Positions 50,153 through 56,768 of a stretch of 59,780 nucleotides of DNA are shown here, one piece after another. Source of the stretch: JBJXFY01 sp046155815 (GTDB lineage: Bacteria; Verrucomicrobiota; Verrucomicrobiia; Limisphaerales; CAIMTB01); the NCBI GenBank assembly GCA_046155815.1, contig JBJXFY010000021.1, positions 1 to 59,780 on the forward strand, written 5' to 3'. Position 1 is the first letter of the stretch; the number at the start of each line of letters is the position of its first letter. A program made the position numbers and the translations under genes. Below the pieces are notes generated by a model, which worked only from the letters and a program-made list of their open reading frames with translations, made no database searches and was not told where the DNA came from.

Positions 50153-50230
50153 CGTGCCCGTGCCCGTGCCCGCCCTCGCGTGCCGGACCTTCGTGGGGCG
50201 GAGGCGACGACGAGGACGAAGACGAGCACG
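50153..50230. repeat. Hexamer-built hairpin repeat (GAGGAC/GTGCCC family), copy 2
   Basis: The left arm 50153-50178 has three tandem CGTGCC units. The right arm 50205-50230 reads GACGAC, GAGGAC, GAAGAC, GAGCAC. The arms are partly complementary. It lies in the 197-bp SET-pdxH gap and resembles the hairpin at 4302-4362. Confidence 0.6.
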
Positions 50231-50284
50231 CTCCGCCCCCTCGCCCCTCGCCGGACGCCCGCGTGCCAGTATCCTCGCGGCGTC

Positions 50285-50938
50285 ATGAGCGAGACGCCGT
50301 TGAACGTCGCGGACCTGCGTCGGAACTACACGCGCGGGAAGCTGCTGGAGTCCGAGCTGCAAGCCGACCCGCTGGAGCAGTTCACGGCGTGGTTCAAGGA
50401 CGCCCTCGACGCCCGGCTCCCGGAGCCGAACGCCATGAGCCTCGCCACGGCCTGGGCCGACGGCCGGCCGCTGGTGCGCACCGTGCTGCTGAAGAACTAC
50501 GACGCGCGCGGCTTCGTCTTCTACACGAACCTCGAAAGCCGCAAGGCGCGGCAGTTGAAGGAAAACCCGCGCGCCGCGCTGCTCTTTCCGTGGCTGCTGC
50601 TCGAACGGCAGATCATCGTGACCGGCGGCGTGGAGCGGCTCTCCGTGGCGGAGACGGTGAAGTACTTCGTGACGCGCCCGCGCGACAGCCAGATCGCGGC
50701 GTGGGCCTCGCAGCAGAGCAGCCCGATCTCGTCGCGGCAGGTGCTGGAGCTGGAGTGGGCCGCGCTGAAGCGGAAGTTCGGCGCGGGCGAGGTGCCTCTG
50801 CCGGATTTCTGGGGCGGCTTCCGCGTCGCGCCGGAGACGGTTGAGTTCTGGCAGGGCGGCCCCAGCCGGCTGCACGACCGCTTCCTCTACACGCGGCCGG
50901 AGGCGTGCGGGTGGCGGATCGAGCGGCTGGCACCGTAA
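50285..50938 (+). CDS. pdxH: Pyridoxamine 5'-phosphate oxidase
   Basis: FMN enzyme converting pyridoxine or pyridoxamine 5'-phosphate to pyridoxal 5'-phosphate. The 217-residue protein has NVADLRRNYTRGKLLESELQ, PLEQFTAWFKDAL, RPLVRTVLLKNYDARGFVFY, NLESRKARQLKENPRAALLF, SVAETVKYFVTRPRDSQIAA, WASQQSSPISSR and the C-terminal FWQGGPSRLHDRFLYTRPEA, all standard PdxH blocks for FMN and substrate binding. Length is typical. The ATG at 50285 gives the family start. Confidence 0.95.
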   Translation: MSETPLNVADLRRNYTRGKLLESELQADPLEQFTAWFKDALDARLPEPNAMSLATAWADGRPLVRTVLLKNYDARGFVFYTNLESRKARQLKENPRAALLFPWLLLERQIIVTGGVERLSVAETVKYFVTRPRDSQIAAWASQQSSPISSRQVLELEWAALKRKFGAGEVPLPDFWGGFRVAPETVEFWQGGPSRLHDRFLYTRPEACGWRIERLAP

Positions 50939-51130
50939 CGCGGCGGAAGAGCCTGGCCGCTGTCGGCAGGGCGCCCACTCCGTGCGCGCCGTTCGTGACC
51001 GGGGCGTCACGGCCCTCCGCATCGTCCGGCGCGGCTCCCCGGCGCAAGAAGGAGCCGCCCGTGTCGCCGCGGCGGGCCGGGGACTGCCCGCCCTACCGAC
51101 GTGACCTCCGGGAAGGACCGCCCTTTCATT

Positions 51131-51856
51131 TCATCGCTCCGCCTCACCGAGGTTGCGCCGCAGCAGGGCGGCGAGGGCGGCGGGGTTCTTGATCGTAAGG
51201 ACGGCACCGCGCACCTCGAGCAGGCCATGCTCGCGGAAGCGCGCCAGCGTGCGGGAAAACGTCTCGCTCACCGTGCCGAGCTCCGCCGCCAGCACGCGCT
51301 TGGTGGACGGAAGCTGCACGGTGGCGGGCTGTGCGGATGCCGGATCGGGGCAGCGCTTCACGAGCCAGTTGGCGAGGCGGGTCTCGACGTCCTTCAGCGT
51401 CAGGTCCTCAAGCTGCCCGACGAGCACGCGGAGGTGGGCGCTCATGCCGGCGAGGATGCGCAGCGCGAGTTCGGGCTGGCGGCGGAGCAGCGCGAGGAAT
51501 CCGTCCTTCCGCATCAGCAGAACCTGCGAGGACTCGACGGCCCGCGCGTCGGCGGGGTAGCCGGCGGCGGTGGCGAGGGTGGCCTCGGCAAAGGTCTCGC
51601 CGGCGCGGAAGACGTGGATGACCTGCTCCTTCCCGGCGGCGTTGACGCGGTGGACGTTGATCGCGCCGCGCTGCACCACGTAGAAGCCGCTGGAGGCGTC
51701 GCCCTCGCGGAAGAGATAATCTCCGCGGGCGAGCGGCTTCACGACCGCGCAGGCCGCGATGGCCTGCAGCTCCGCCGCCGGCAGCCCGGTGAAGAGCTGC
51801 GTGCCGCGCAGCACGTTGACGAGCACGGCCTCGCGGAGTTCGGCGGCGTTGGACAC
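51131..51856 (-). CDS. DNR-type Crp/FNR transcription regulator of the nitrite-reductase locus
   Basis: A 241-residue regulator with a cyclic-nucleotide-type sensor domain (LARGDYLFREGDASSGFYVV, EQVIHVFRAGETFAEATL), a dimer helix and a C-terminal winged helix (LPSTKRVLAAELGTVSETFS-RTLARF). The recognition helix has E198..S201-R202, the residues that in FNR/DNR read TTGA-type half-sites. Only two Cys are present, so no FNR 4Fe-4S cluster; this fits a DNR/NnrR-type NO sensor. It is the third gene of a leftward operon with GYD and DUF2249 genes. The GTG at 51856 lies nine bases past the DUF2249 stop. Confidence 0.88.
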   Translation of the reverse strand: MSNAAELREAVLVNVLRGTQLFTGLPAAELQAIAACAVVKPLARGDYLFREGDASSGFYVVQRGAINVHRVNAAGKEQVIHVFRAGETFAEATLATAAGYPADARAVESSQVLLMRKDGFLALLRRQPELALRILAGMSAHLRVLVGQLEDLTLKDVETRLANWLVKRCPDPASAQPATVQLPSTKRVLAAELGTVSETFSRTLARFREHGLLEVRGAVLTIKNPAALAALLRRNLGEAER

Positions 51857-51865
51857 GCCGGGAGG

Positions 51866-52111
51866 CTAGGCCGCGCCGCGCCAGAAATAAATCCGCCACT
51901 CGCCCGGGCCGTGCTCGAGCCGCGAGCGGTAGCCTTCGGCCCCAAGCAGCTCGATGAGCGGCGAGGGCAGGAACGGCGCGATCACCAGCAGGCCGTCCTC
52001 CGGCCCGAGCGCGTCCACGCAGCGGCGGATGGCCGGCAGCGGCTCGCCCCCGCCGGCGAGGATGGGGCGCACGTCGAGCCGCTTGAACTGGCCGGCCGGA
52101 GGTTCGTTCAT
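51866..52111 (-). CDS. DUF2249 family protein
   Basis: A small 81-residue protein: MNEPPAGQFKRLDVRPILAG, PLPAIRRCVDALGPEDGLLV, then PSPLIELLGAEGYRSRLEHG and WRIYFWR. The LDVR start and the closing W-x-x-x-F are typical of DUF2249, a TusA/SirA-like fold. DUF2249 genes often lie in NO and nitrite metabolism clusters, and this one does too. Its start overlaps the GYD gene stop by 4 bases. Confidence 0.82.
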   Translation of the reverse strand: MNEPPAGQFKRLDVRPILAGGGEPLPAIRRCVDALGPEDGLLVIAPFLPSPLIELLGAEGYRSRLEHGPGEWRIYFWRGAA

Positions 52112-52398
52112 GGCGCGCGGAGGATGGCGTCAAACTCGGCGTCGATGAAGGCGGGCATGGTCTCAGGCCGGACGTTGCCCGCGGTCACGAGGTCGGCCAG
52201 CAGGTGCAGGATGGCGCCTTCATCCGGTGCCGAGGTGATGAGCACGCCGTCGCAGCCGCCGAGGGTCCAGTACTGGCCCTCGATCTTCACGCCGGCGCGG
52301 ACGGCGGCGGCATCGAAGTCATGGGCGCGCGTGGTAGAGCGGCGGAGTTCGCGGGCGCCCTGGTCCGTGAAGCGCAGGAGTGAAATGTAGCGTGGCAT
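52108..52398 (-). CDS. GYD-domain protein
   Basis: A 96-residue protein. MPRYISLLRFTDQGARELRR is a GYD-family N-terminus, followed by GVKIEGQYWTLGGCDGVLIT (the G-x-Y/W-x-x-G-x-x-D core) and DEGAILHLLADLVTAGNVRP. GYD proteins are small ferredoxin-like-fold proteins of unknown role. The ATG at 52398 has a good AAAAGGAC ribosome site; a longer frame to 52548 would run across the regulatory boxes. First gene of the leftward operon GYD-DUF2249-regulator. Confidence 0.85.
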   Translation of the reverse strand: MPRYISLLRFTDQGARELRRSTTRAHDFDAAAVRAGVKIEGQYWTLGGCDGVLITSAPDEGAILHLLADLVTAGNVRPETMPAFIDAEFDAILRAP

Positions 52399-52453
52399 GG
52401 TGGTCCTTTTCCGGAGTTGCCGGGCAGCCTGCCGGGCCGACGGCGGACGTGCC

Positions 52454-52467
52454 TTGACCGCCGTCAA
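52454..52467 (-). promoter_or_regulatory. FNR/DNR-type box for the leftward GYD-DUF2249-regulator operon
   Basis: TTGACCGCCGTCAA, a perfect TTGAC-N4-GTCAA inverted repeat. Its centre is 62 bases from the GYD ATG. A site at -41.5 would place the start site near 52419, with CAGGCT at about 52431-52426 as a -10. Confidence 0.75.
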
Positions 52468-52509
52468 CGCGGGCATGGCTTCACGTCCTTGCAGCTTTCC
52501 CCGCGTGGC

Positions 52510-52523
52510 GTGACGCAGGTCAA
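52510..52523 (+). promoter_or_regulatory. FNR/DNR-type box for the rightward nirK operon
   Basis: GTGACGCAGGTCAA, one mismatch from TTGAC-N4-GTCAA. At -41.5 it would place the start site near 52558, with a TTCATC -10 at 52544-52549, leaving a 15-base leader before the nirK ATG. Confidence 0.68.
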
Positions 52524-52572
52524 GGCCCGCGGGAGGGTGGCGATTCATCTTCGCGCCAGCAAAGGCACCCCG

Positions 52573-54102
52573 ATGAAACCCAACCCCCGGTCCCTCGCCG
52601 CGCTGGCCGCCGCCCTCTTCCTACTGTCAGCCGTTCACCTCGCCGCCGCGGAGGGACCGCCAGGCGTCGGCGTGCCCAAGGGCCCCGCCGCGAAGGGCGC
52701 TGATCCCGCGGTCGTGGGCGAGGAACGGGCCGTCCTCACCAGCGCGCCGGACGTGCCGCCGCCGATCAAGCGCAGCCACCCCACCAAGGTCATCGTCGAG
52801 CTCGAGGTGCTGGAGGTGGTGAAGCGCATGGCCGACGGCGTGGACTACCTGTTCTGGACCTTCGGCGGCGACGTGCCGGGCAAGTTCATCCGCGTGCGCG
52901 AGGGCGACCTGGTGGAGTTTCACCTCCTGAACCACCCCACGAGCAAGCTGCCGCACAACATTGACCTGCACTCCGTCACCGGGCCGGGCGGCGGCGCGGC
53001 CAGCTCGTTCACCGCACCGGGGCACCGCTCGCAGTTCTCGTTCAAGGCGCTCAACCCCGGCCTGTATGTCTATCACTGCGCGACCGCGCCCGTGGGCATG
53101 CACGTCGCCAACGGCATGTACGGCCTGATCCTCGTCGAGCCGAAGGAGGGCCTGCCGCCGATGGACCGCGAGTTCTACGTGATGCAGGGCGACTTCTACA
53201 CCACCGGCAAGTTCGGCGAGGAGGGCCTCCAGCCCTTCGACAACAACAAGGCCATCGCCGAGCAGCCCACCTACGTCGTCTTCAACGGCGCGGTGAACGC
53301 GCTCGTCGGCGACCGCGCGCTCAAGGCGAAGGTCGGGGAGAAGGTCCGCATGTTTGTCGGCAACGGCGGCCCGAACCTCATCTCGTCCTTCCACGTCATC
53401 GGCGAGATCTTCGACACCGTCTACCAGGAAGGCGGCGTGGTGCCGTCACAGCGCCAGGTGCAGACTACGCTCGTGCCGGCCGGGGGCTCGGCCATCGTCG
53501 AGTTCGGCCTCGAGGTGCCGGGCACCTTCATCCTCGTGGACCACTCGCTCTTCCGCGCCTTCAACAAGGGCGCGCTCGGCATGCTCAAGGTCGAGGGGCC
53601 CGAGAACCTGCTCGTCTATTCCGGCAAGGAGGTGGACGCCGTGTACCTTGGCCAGCAGGCCGTGGCCGGCTCCGAATCCGAGCGTCGCGTCACGGAGCTG
53701 CAGGCCCAGCGCACTGCGGCCATCGCGGAGAACCCGAGGATCGCCGGCCTGACCAAGGAGATCCAGATGGAGAAGGGCCGCAACGTGTACATGCAGACCT
53801 GCTACGCCTGCCACATGCCCGAGGGCGAGGGCCTGCCCGGCGTCTTCCCGCCGCTCGCCAGGGCCGACTACCTCATGGCCGACAAGGAGCGCAGCATCCA
53901 CATCGTCCTCCAGGGCATGAGCGGCGCCATCACCGTCAACGGCAAGGACTACAACAGCGCCATGCCCGTGTTTGACCTCACCGACGACCAGGTGGCCAAC
54001 GTGCTCACCTACGTCCGCAACAGCTTCGGCAACTCCGGCGACGCCGTCCGCGTGGACGAGGTGAAACGTGTCCGCGCCTCGATCGGCGGCTCCGCCGACT
54101 GA
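52573..54102 (+). CDS. nirK: Copper nitrite reductase with fused C-terminal cytochrome c
   Basis: Periplasmic enzyme reducing nitrite to nitric oxide. The 509-residue protein has a signal peptide (SLAALAAALFLLSAVHLAAA), then two cupredoxin domains. Type 1 copper ligands are His128, Cys169, His177 and Met182 (LPHNIDLH, VYHCA, GMHVANGMYG). Type 2 ligands are His133, His168 and His324 (LVDHSL). The catalytic Asp131 and His274 (SSFHVIGE) are present. From about residue 400 a class I cytochrome c follows, with CYACH (410-414) and a Met ligand in SAMPVF. This is the three-domain NirK type that carries its own electron donor. First gene of the nirK-nirV-sco operon. Confidence 0.95.
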   Translation: MKPNPRSLAALAAALFLLSAVHLAAAEGPPGVGVPKGPAAKGADPAVVGEERAVLTSAPDVPPPIKRSHPTKVIVELEVLEVVKRMADGVDYLFWTFGGDVPGKFIRVREGDLVEFHLLNHPTSKLPHNIDLHSVTGPGGGAASSFTAPGHRSQFSFKALNPGLYVYHCATAPVGMHVANGMYGLILVEPKEGLPPMDREFYVMQGDFYTTGKFGEEGLQPFDNNKAIAEQPTYVVFNGAVNALVGDRALKAKVGEKVRMFVGNGGPNLISSFHVIGEIFDTVYQEGGVVPSQRQVQTTLVPAGGSAIVEFGLEVPGTFILVDHSLFRAFNKGALGMLKVEGPENLLVYSGKEVDAVYLGQQAVAGSESERRVTELQAQRTAAIAENPRIAGLTKEIQMEKGRNVYMQTCYACHMPEGEGLPGVFPPLARADYLMADKERSIHIVLQGMSGAITVNGKDYNSAMPVFDLTDDQVANVLTYVRNSFGNSGDAVRVDEVKRVRASIGGSAD

Positions 54103-54109
54103 TCCGCCC

Positions 54110-54937
54110 ATGAACCTCCGCCGTCACCTCCCCTTCGCGCCGCTGGCCGCGCTGCTCGCCGCCGCCGGGGCCTGGGCCGGGACGGCCACGCAACCGCCGC
54201 CCGGGATGGCCCTCATCCCGGGCGGCGTCTTCCGCCCCCTCTTCCGCGAGCCCACCGAGCCGGACGCCGTGCCGGTGGCCCCGTTCTTCCTCGACGTCGC
54301 GCCGGTGACGAACGGCGACTTCCTCGAATTCGTGCGGACGAACCCGCGCTGGCGCCGCTCGCAGGCGAAGCGCCTCTTCGCCGACGAGCAGTACCTCGCC
54401 CACTGGGCCGGCGACCTCGACCTCGGGCCGGACGCCGCGCGCCTCGCCGCCGCACCGGTGACGCGCGTGTCGTGGTTTGCGGCGAAGGCGTTCGCCGCGT
54501 GGCGCGGCGGCCGGCTGCCGACCACCGCCGAGTGGGAGTTCGCCGCCGGCGCGGGCTTCACCTCGGCCGCGGGCACCAACGAGCCGCCCTTCGTGCAGGC
54601 CATCGCCCGCTGGTACGGCACGCCCATGCCCGCCGTGATGCCCGCCGTGGCCGCCGGCCGGCCCAACTTCTGGGGCATCCACGACCTCCACGGCCTCGTC
54701 TGGGAATGGACCAGCGACTTCAACACCGCCCTCGTCACCGGCGACGCGCGAGGCGATACCGGCCTCGAACGCCGCCTCTTCTGCGGCGCCGGCTCGCTCG
54801 ACGCCGCGGACCGCGGAAACTTCCCCGCCTTCATGCGCTACGGCCTGCGCAGCAGCCTCAAGGCCGCCTACGCCCTCCCCAACCTCGGCTTCCGCTGCGC
54901 CCGCGACGCGGAGGCCGCCACCCCGGCCGCCCCATGA
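54110..54937 (+). CDS. nirV: NirV-like formylglycine-generating-enzyme family protein
   Basis: A 275-residue exported protein with a signal peptide (HLPFAPLAALLAAAGAWAG) and an FGE-sulfatase/SUMF1-type domain: PPPGMALIPGGVFRPLFREP, FFLDVAPVTNGDFLEFVRTN, APVTRVSWFAAKAFAAWRGG, RLPTTAEWEFAAGAG, FWGIHDLHGLVWEWTSDF, and the C-terminal RSSLKAAYALPNLGFRCARD. Proteins of this type next to nirK are called NirV; their role is unproven, possibly maturation of NirK or a partner. It starts seven bases after nirK and overlaps the SCO gene by 4 bases (ATGA). Confidence 0.9.
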   Translation: MNLRRHLPFAPLAALLAAAGAWAGTATQPPPGMALIPGGVFRPLFREPTEPDAVPVAPFFLDVAPVTNGDFLEFVRTNPRWRRSQAKRLFADEQYLAHWAGDLDLGPDAARLAAAPVTRVSWFAAKAFAAWRGGRLPTTAEWEFAAGAGFTSAAGTNEPPFVQAIARWYGTPMPAVMPAVAAGRPNFWGIHDLHGLVWEWTSDFNTALVTGDARGDTGLERRLFCGAGSLDAADRGNFPAFMRYGLRSSLKAAYALPNLGFRCARDAEAATPAAP

Positions 54938-55554
54938 AACCTTTCGCCCTCCTGCTGTTCGTCCTGCTCGCCACATCCCCGGCCCCGGCCGCCGACACGT
55001 CCGCTGAGAAGCCCCCCTGCTGCCGACGCACCGAACCCGTCGCGAAGCCGACCGACGGCTCCCTCTACCAGCTCGAGTCCGAGTGGACCTCGGACGCCGG
55101 CCGCACGATCCGCCTGGGCGTCCTCCAGGGCCGGCCCCTGCTGGTGGCGATGTTCTTCACCACCTGCGAGTACGCCTGCCCGATCCTCGTGCACGACCTG
55201 CAGCGGATCCAGGAGTCGCTGCCCGCGGAGCTGCGCCGCGAGGTGGACATCCTGCTCGTCAGCTTCGACACCGAACGCGACACCCCCGCCGTGCTCCGCG
55301 CCTTCCGCGAGTCCAAGGGCCTCGGCAAGGATCACTGGACCCTGCTCACCGGCCGGGCCGACGACGTGCGGGAACTCGCCGCCCTGCTGGGCGTGAACTA
55401 CAAGAAGGAGGCCCGCGGCCAGTTCGCGCACTCAAACGTCATCACCCTGCTGAACCGCGACGGCGAGGTGGCGTACCAGCTCGCCGGCCTGCAGCAGGAT
55501 TCGGGCGCGCTGCTCGTCGCCGTCGGCAAGGCGGTCAGGGCGCCGGCGCGTTGA
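54934..55554 (+). CDS. SCO1/SenC-type copper chaperone or thiol protein
   Basis: A 206-residue exported thioredoxin-fold protein. It has a signal peptide (MKPFALLLFVLLATSPAPAA), GRPLLVAMFFTTCEYACPIL with Cys78-x3-Cys82, SFDTERDTPAVLRAFRESKG, WTLLTGRADDVRELAALLGV and His166 in QFAHSNVI. The two Cys and His are the copper-binding set of SCO. An extra CC pair follows the signal peptide (PPCCRRT). As the last gene of the nirK operon it probably delivers copper to NirK or keeps its Cys reduced. It overlaps nirV by 4 bases. Confidence 0.9.
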   Translation: MKPFALLLFVLLATSPAPAADTSAEKPPCCRRTEPVAKPTDGSLYQLESEWTSDAGRTIRLGVLQGRPLLVAMFFTTCEYACPILVHDLQRIQESLPAELRREVDILLVSFDTERDTPAVLRAFRESKGLGKDHWTLLTGRADDVRELAALLGVNYKKEARGQFAHSNVITLLNRDGEVAYQLAGLQQDSGALLVAVGKAVRAPAR

Positions 55555-55619
55555 CCTTGCGGCAGCGACGCCGCCATCCGCTGGACACCCCGGGGCGTCT
55601 CCGTAGCGTGCCGGCCACG

Positions 55620-56729
55620 ATGCCGGACCCGCGTCACGCGAAGCTTGCCCGCCAGCTCGTTGGCTACTCGACCGCCGTGCAGCCCGGCGACGTCGTGCTG
55701 CTCGAATTGACGGACGTGCCCGACGAATTTGCCGTCACCCTCATCCGGGCGGTGCGTGAGGCCGGCGGCATCCCGCTGGTCGAGTGCCGCCACAGCCGCG
55801 TGCAGCGCGAGGTTACCCGCGGGACCGGCGCGGCCCACGCCCGGCTCGTCCGTGATGTCGAGATGCACCGCATGAAGCGAGTTCAGGCCTTCATCGCCGT
55901 CCGCGGCAGCCACAATTCGAGTGAATCGGCCGACGTACCGACCGCCCTCCAGCAGCTCTACTCCAAGGCGCTGCGTCCGGTGACCGACCACCGTGTCAAC
56001 CGGACCCGCTGGTGCGTGCTGCGCTGGCCCACGCCGGCGATGGCCCAGTCCGCCGGCATGAGCACCGAGGCCTTCGAGGGCCTCTACTTCGACGTCTGCA
56101 CCCTCGACTACGCGAAGATGGCCCGGGCGATGGAGCCCCTCGCGGAGCGGATGCGCGCCGCCGACCGAGTGAAGATCACCGGCCCCGGCACGGACCTCAC
56201 CTTCAGCATCAAGGGCATCGGCGCCCAGGCCTGCGCCGGGCTCCGCAACATCCCCGACGGCGAGGTCTTCTCGTGTCCGGTGAAGAACTCAGTCAACGGC
56301 CACATCCAGTTCAACGCCCCCACCCTCTACTCCGGCAACCGGTTCGAGAACATCCGGCTCGGGTTCAAGAACGGCCGGATCATCAGGGCCACCGGCTCCA
56401 ACGAGGCGAAGCTGAACGCCATCCTCGACACGGATGCCGGGGCGCGCTGCACGGGCGAGTTCAGCCTGGGCTTCCATCCGCACATCCTGCATCCGATGTG
56501 TGACATTCTCTTCGATGAAAAGATCGCCGGTTCGCTCCATCTCACTCCCGGCCAGGCCTACGAGGTGTGCGACAACGGAAACCGTTCGTCCGTCCACTGG
56601 GACATGGTGCTCATCCAGCGCCCCGAGTACGGCGGCGGCGAGGTGTGGTTCGACAACCTGCTGGTCCGGAAGGACGGCCGCTTCGTGCCGAAGGATCTCC
56701 AGCCGTTGAATCCGGAGAAGCTCAAGTAG
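55620..56729 (+). CDS. M29-family aminopeptidase (AmpS/aminopeptidase T type)
   Basis: A 369-residue cytoplasmic metallopeptidase that removes N-terminal residues. It has MPDPRHAKLARQLVGYSTAV, LVGYSTAVQPGDVVLLE, FIAVRGSHNSSESADVP, GTDLTFSIKGIGAQACAG and NIPDGEVFSCPVKNSVNGHI. The metal-binding C-terminal half carries GEFSLGFHPHI (Glu), AGSLHLTPGQAYE (His) and SSVHWDMVLIQRP (His-x-Asp), matching the E-H-HxD ligands of M29 enzymes. A TAGCGT -10-like box ends 10 bases before the ATG. It follows the sco gene by 65 bases and is probably unrelated to denitrification. Confidence 0.9.
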   Translation: MPDPRHAKLARQLVGYSTAVQPGDVVLLELTDVPDEFAVTLIRAVREAGGIPLVECRHSRVQREVTRGTGAAHARLVRDVEMHRMKRVQAFIAVRGSHNSSESADVPTALQQLYSKALRPVTDHRVNRTRWCVLRWPTPAMAQSAGMSTEAFEGLYFDVCTLDYAKMARAMEPLAERMRAADRVKITGPGTDLTFSIKGIGAQACAGLRNIPDGEVFSCPVKNSVNGHIQFNAPTLYSGNRFENIRLGFKNGRIIRATGSNEAKLNAILDTDAGARCTGEFSLGFHPHILHPMCDILFDEKIAGSLHLTPGQAYEVCDNGNRSSVHWDMVLIQRPEYGGGEVWFDNLLVRKDGRFVPKDLQPLNPEKLK

Positions 56730-56768
56730 GCCCACGCCGTCCCGATCCTCCGAGCTCACTTCGCCGCA

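Noticed and set aside
50939..51130. Gene in the gap between pdxH and the regulator
   Set aside because: Short frames on both strands are Arg/Pro/Gly-rich shadows; only GC-rich direct and inverted phrases are seen.
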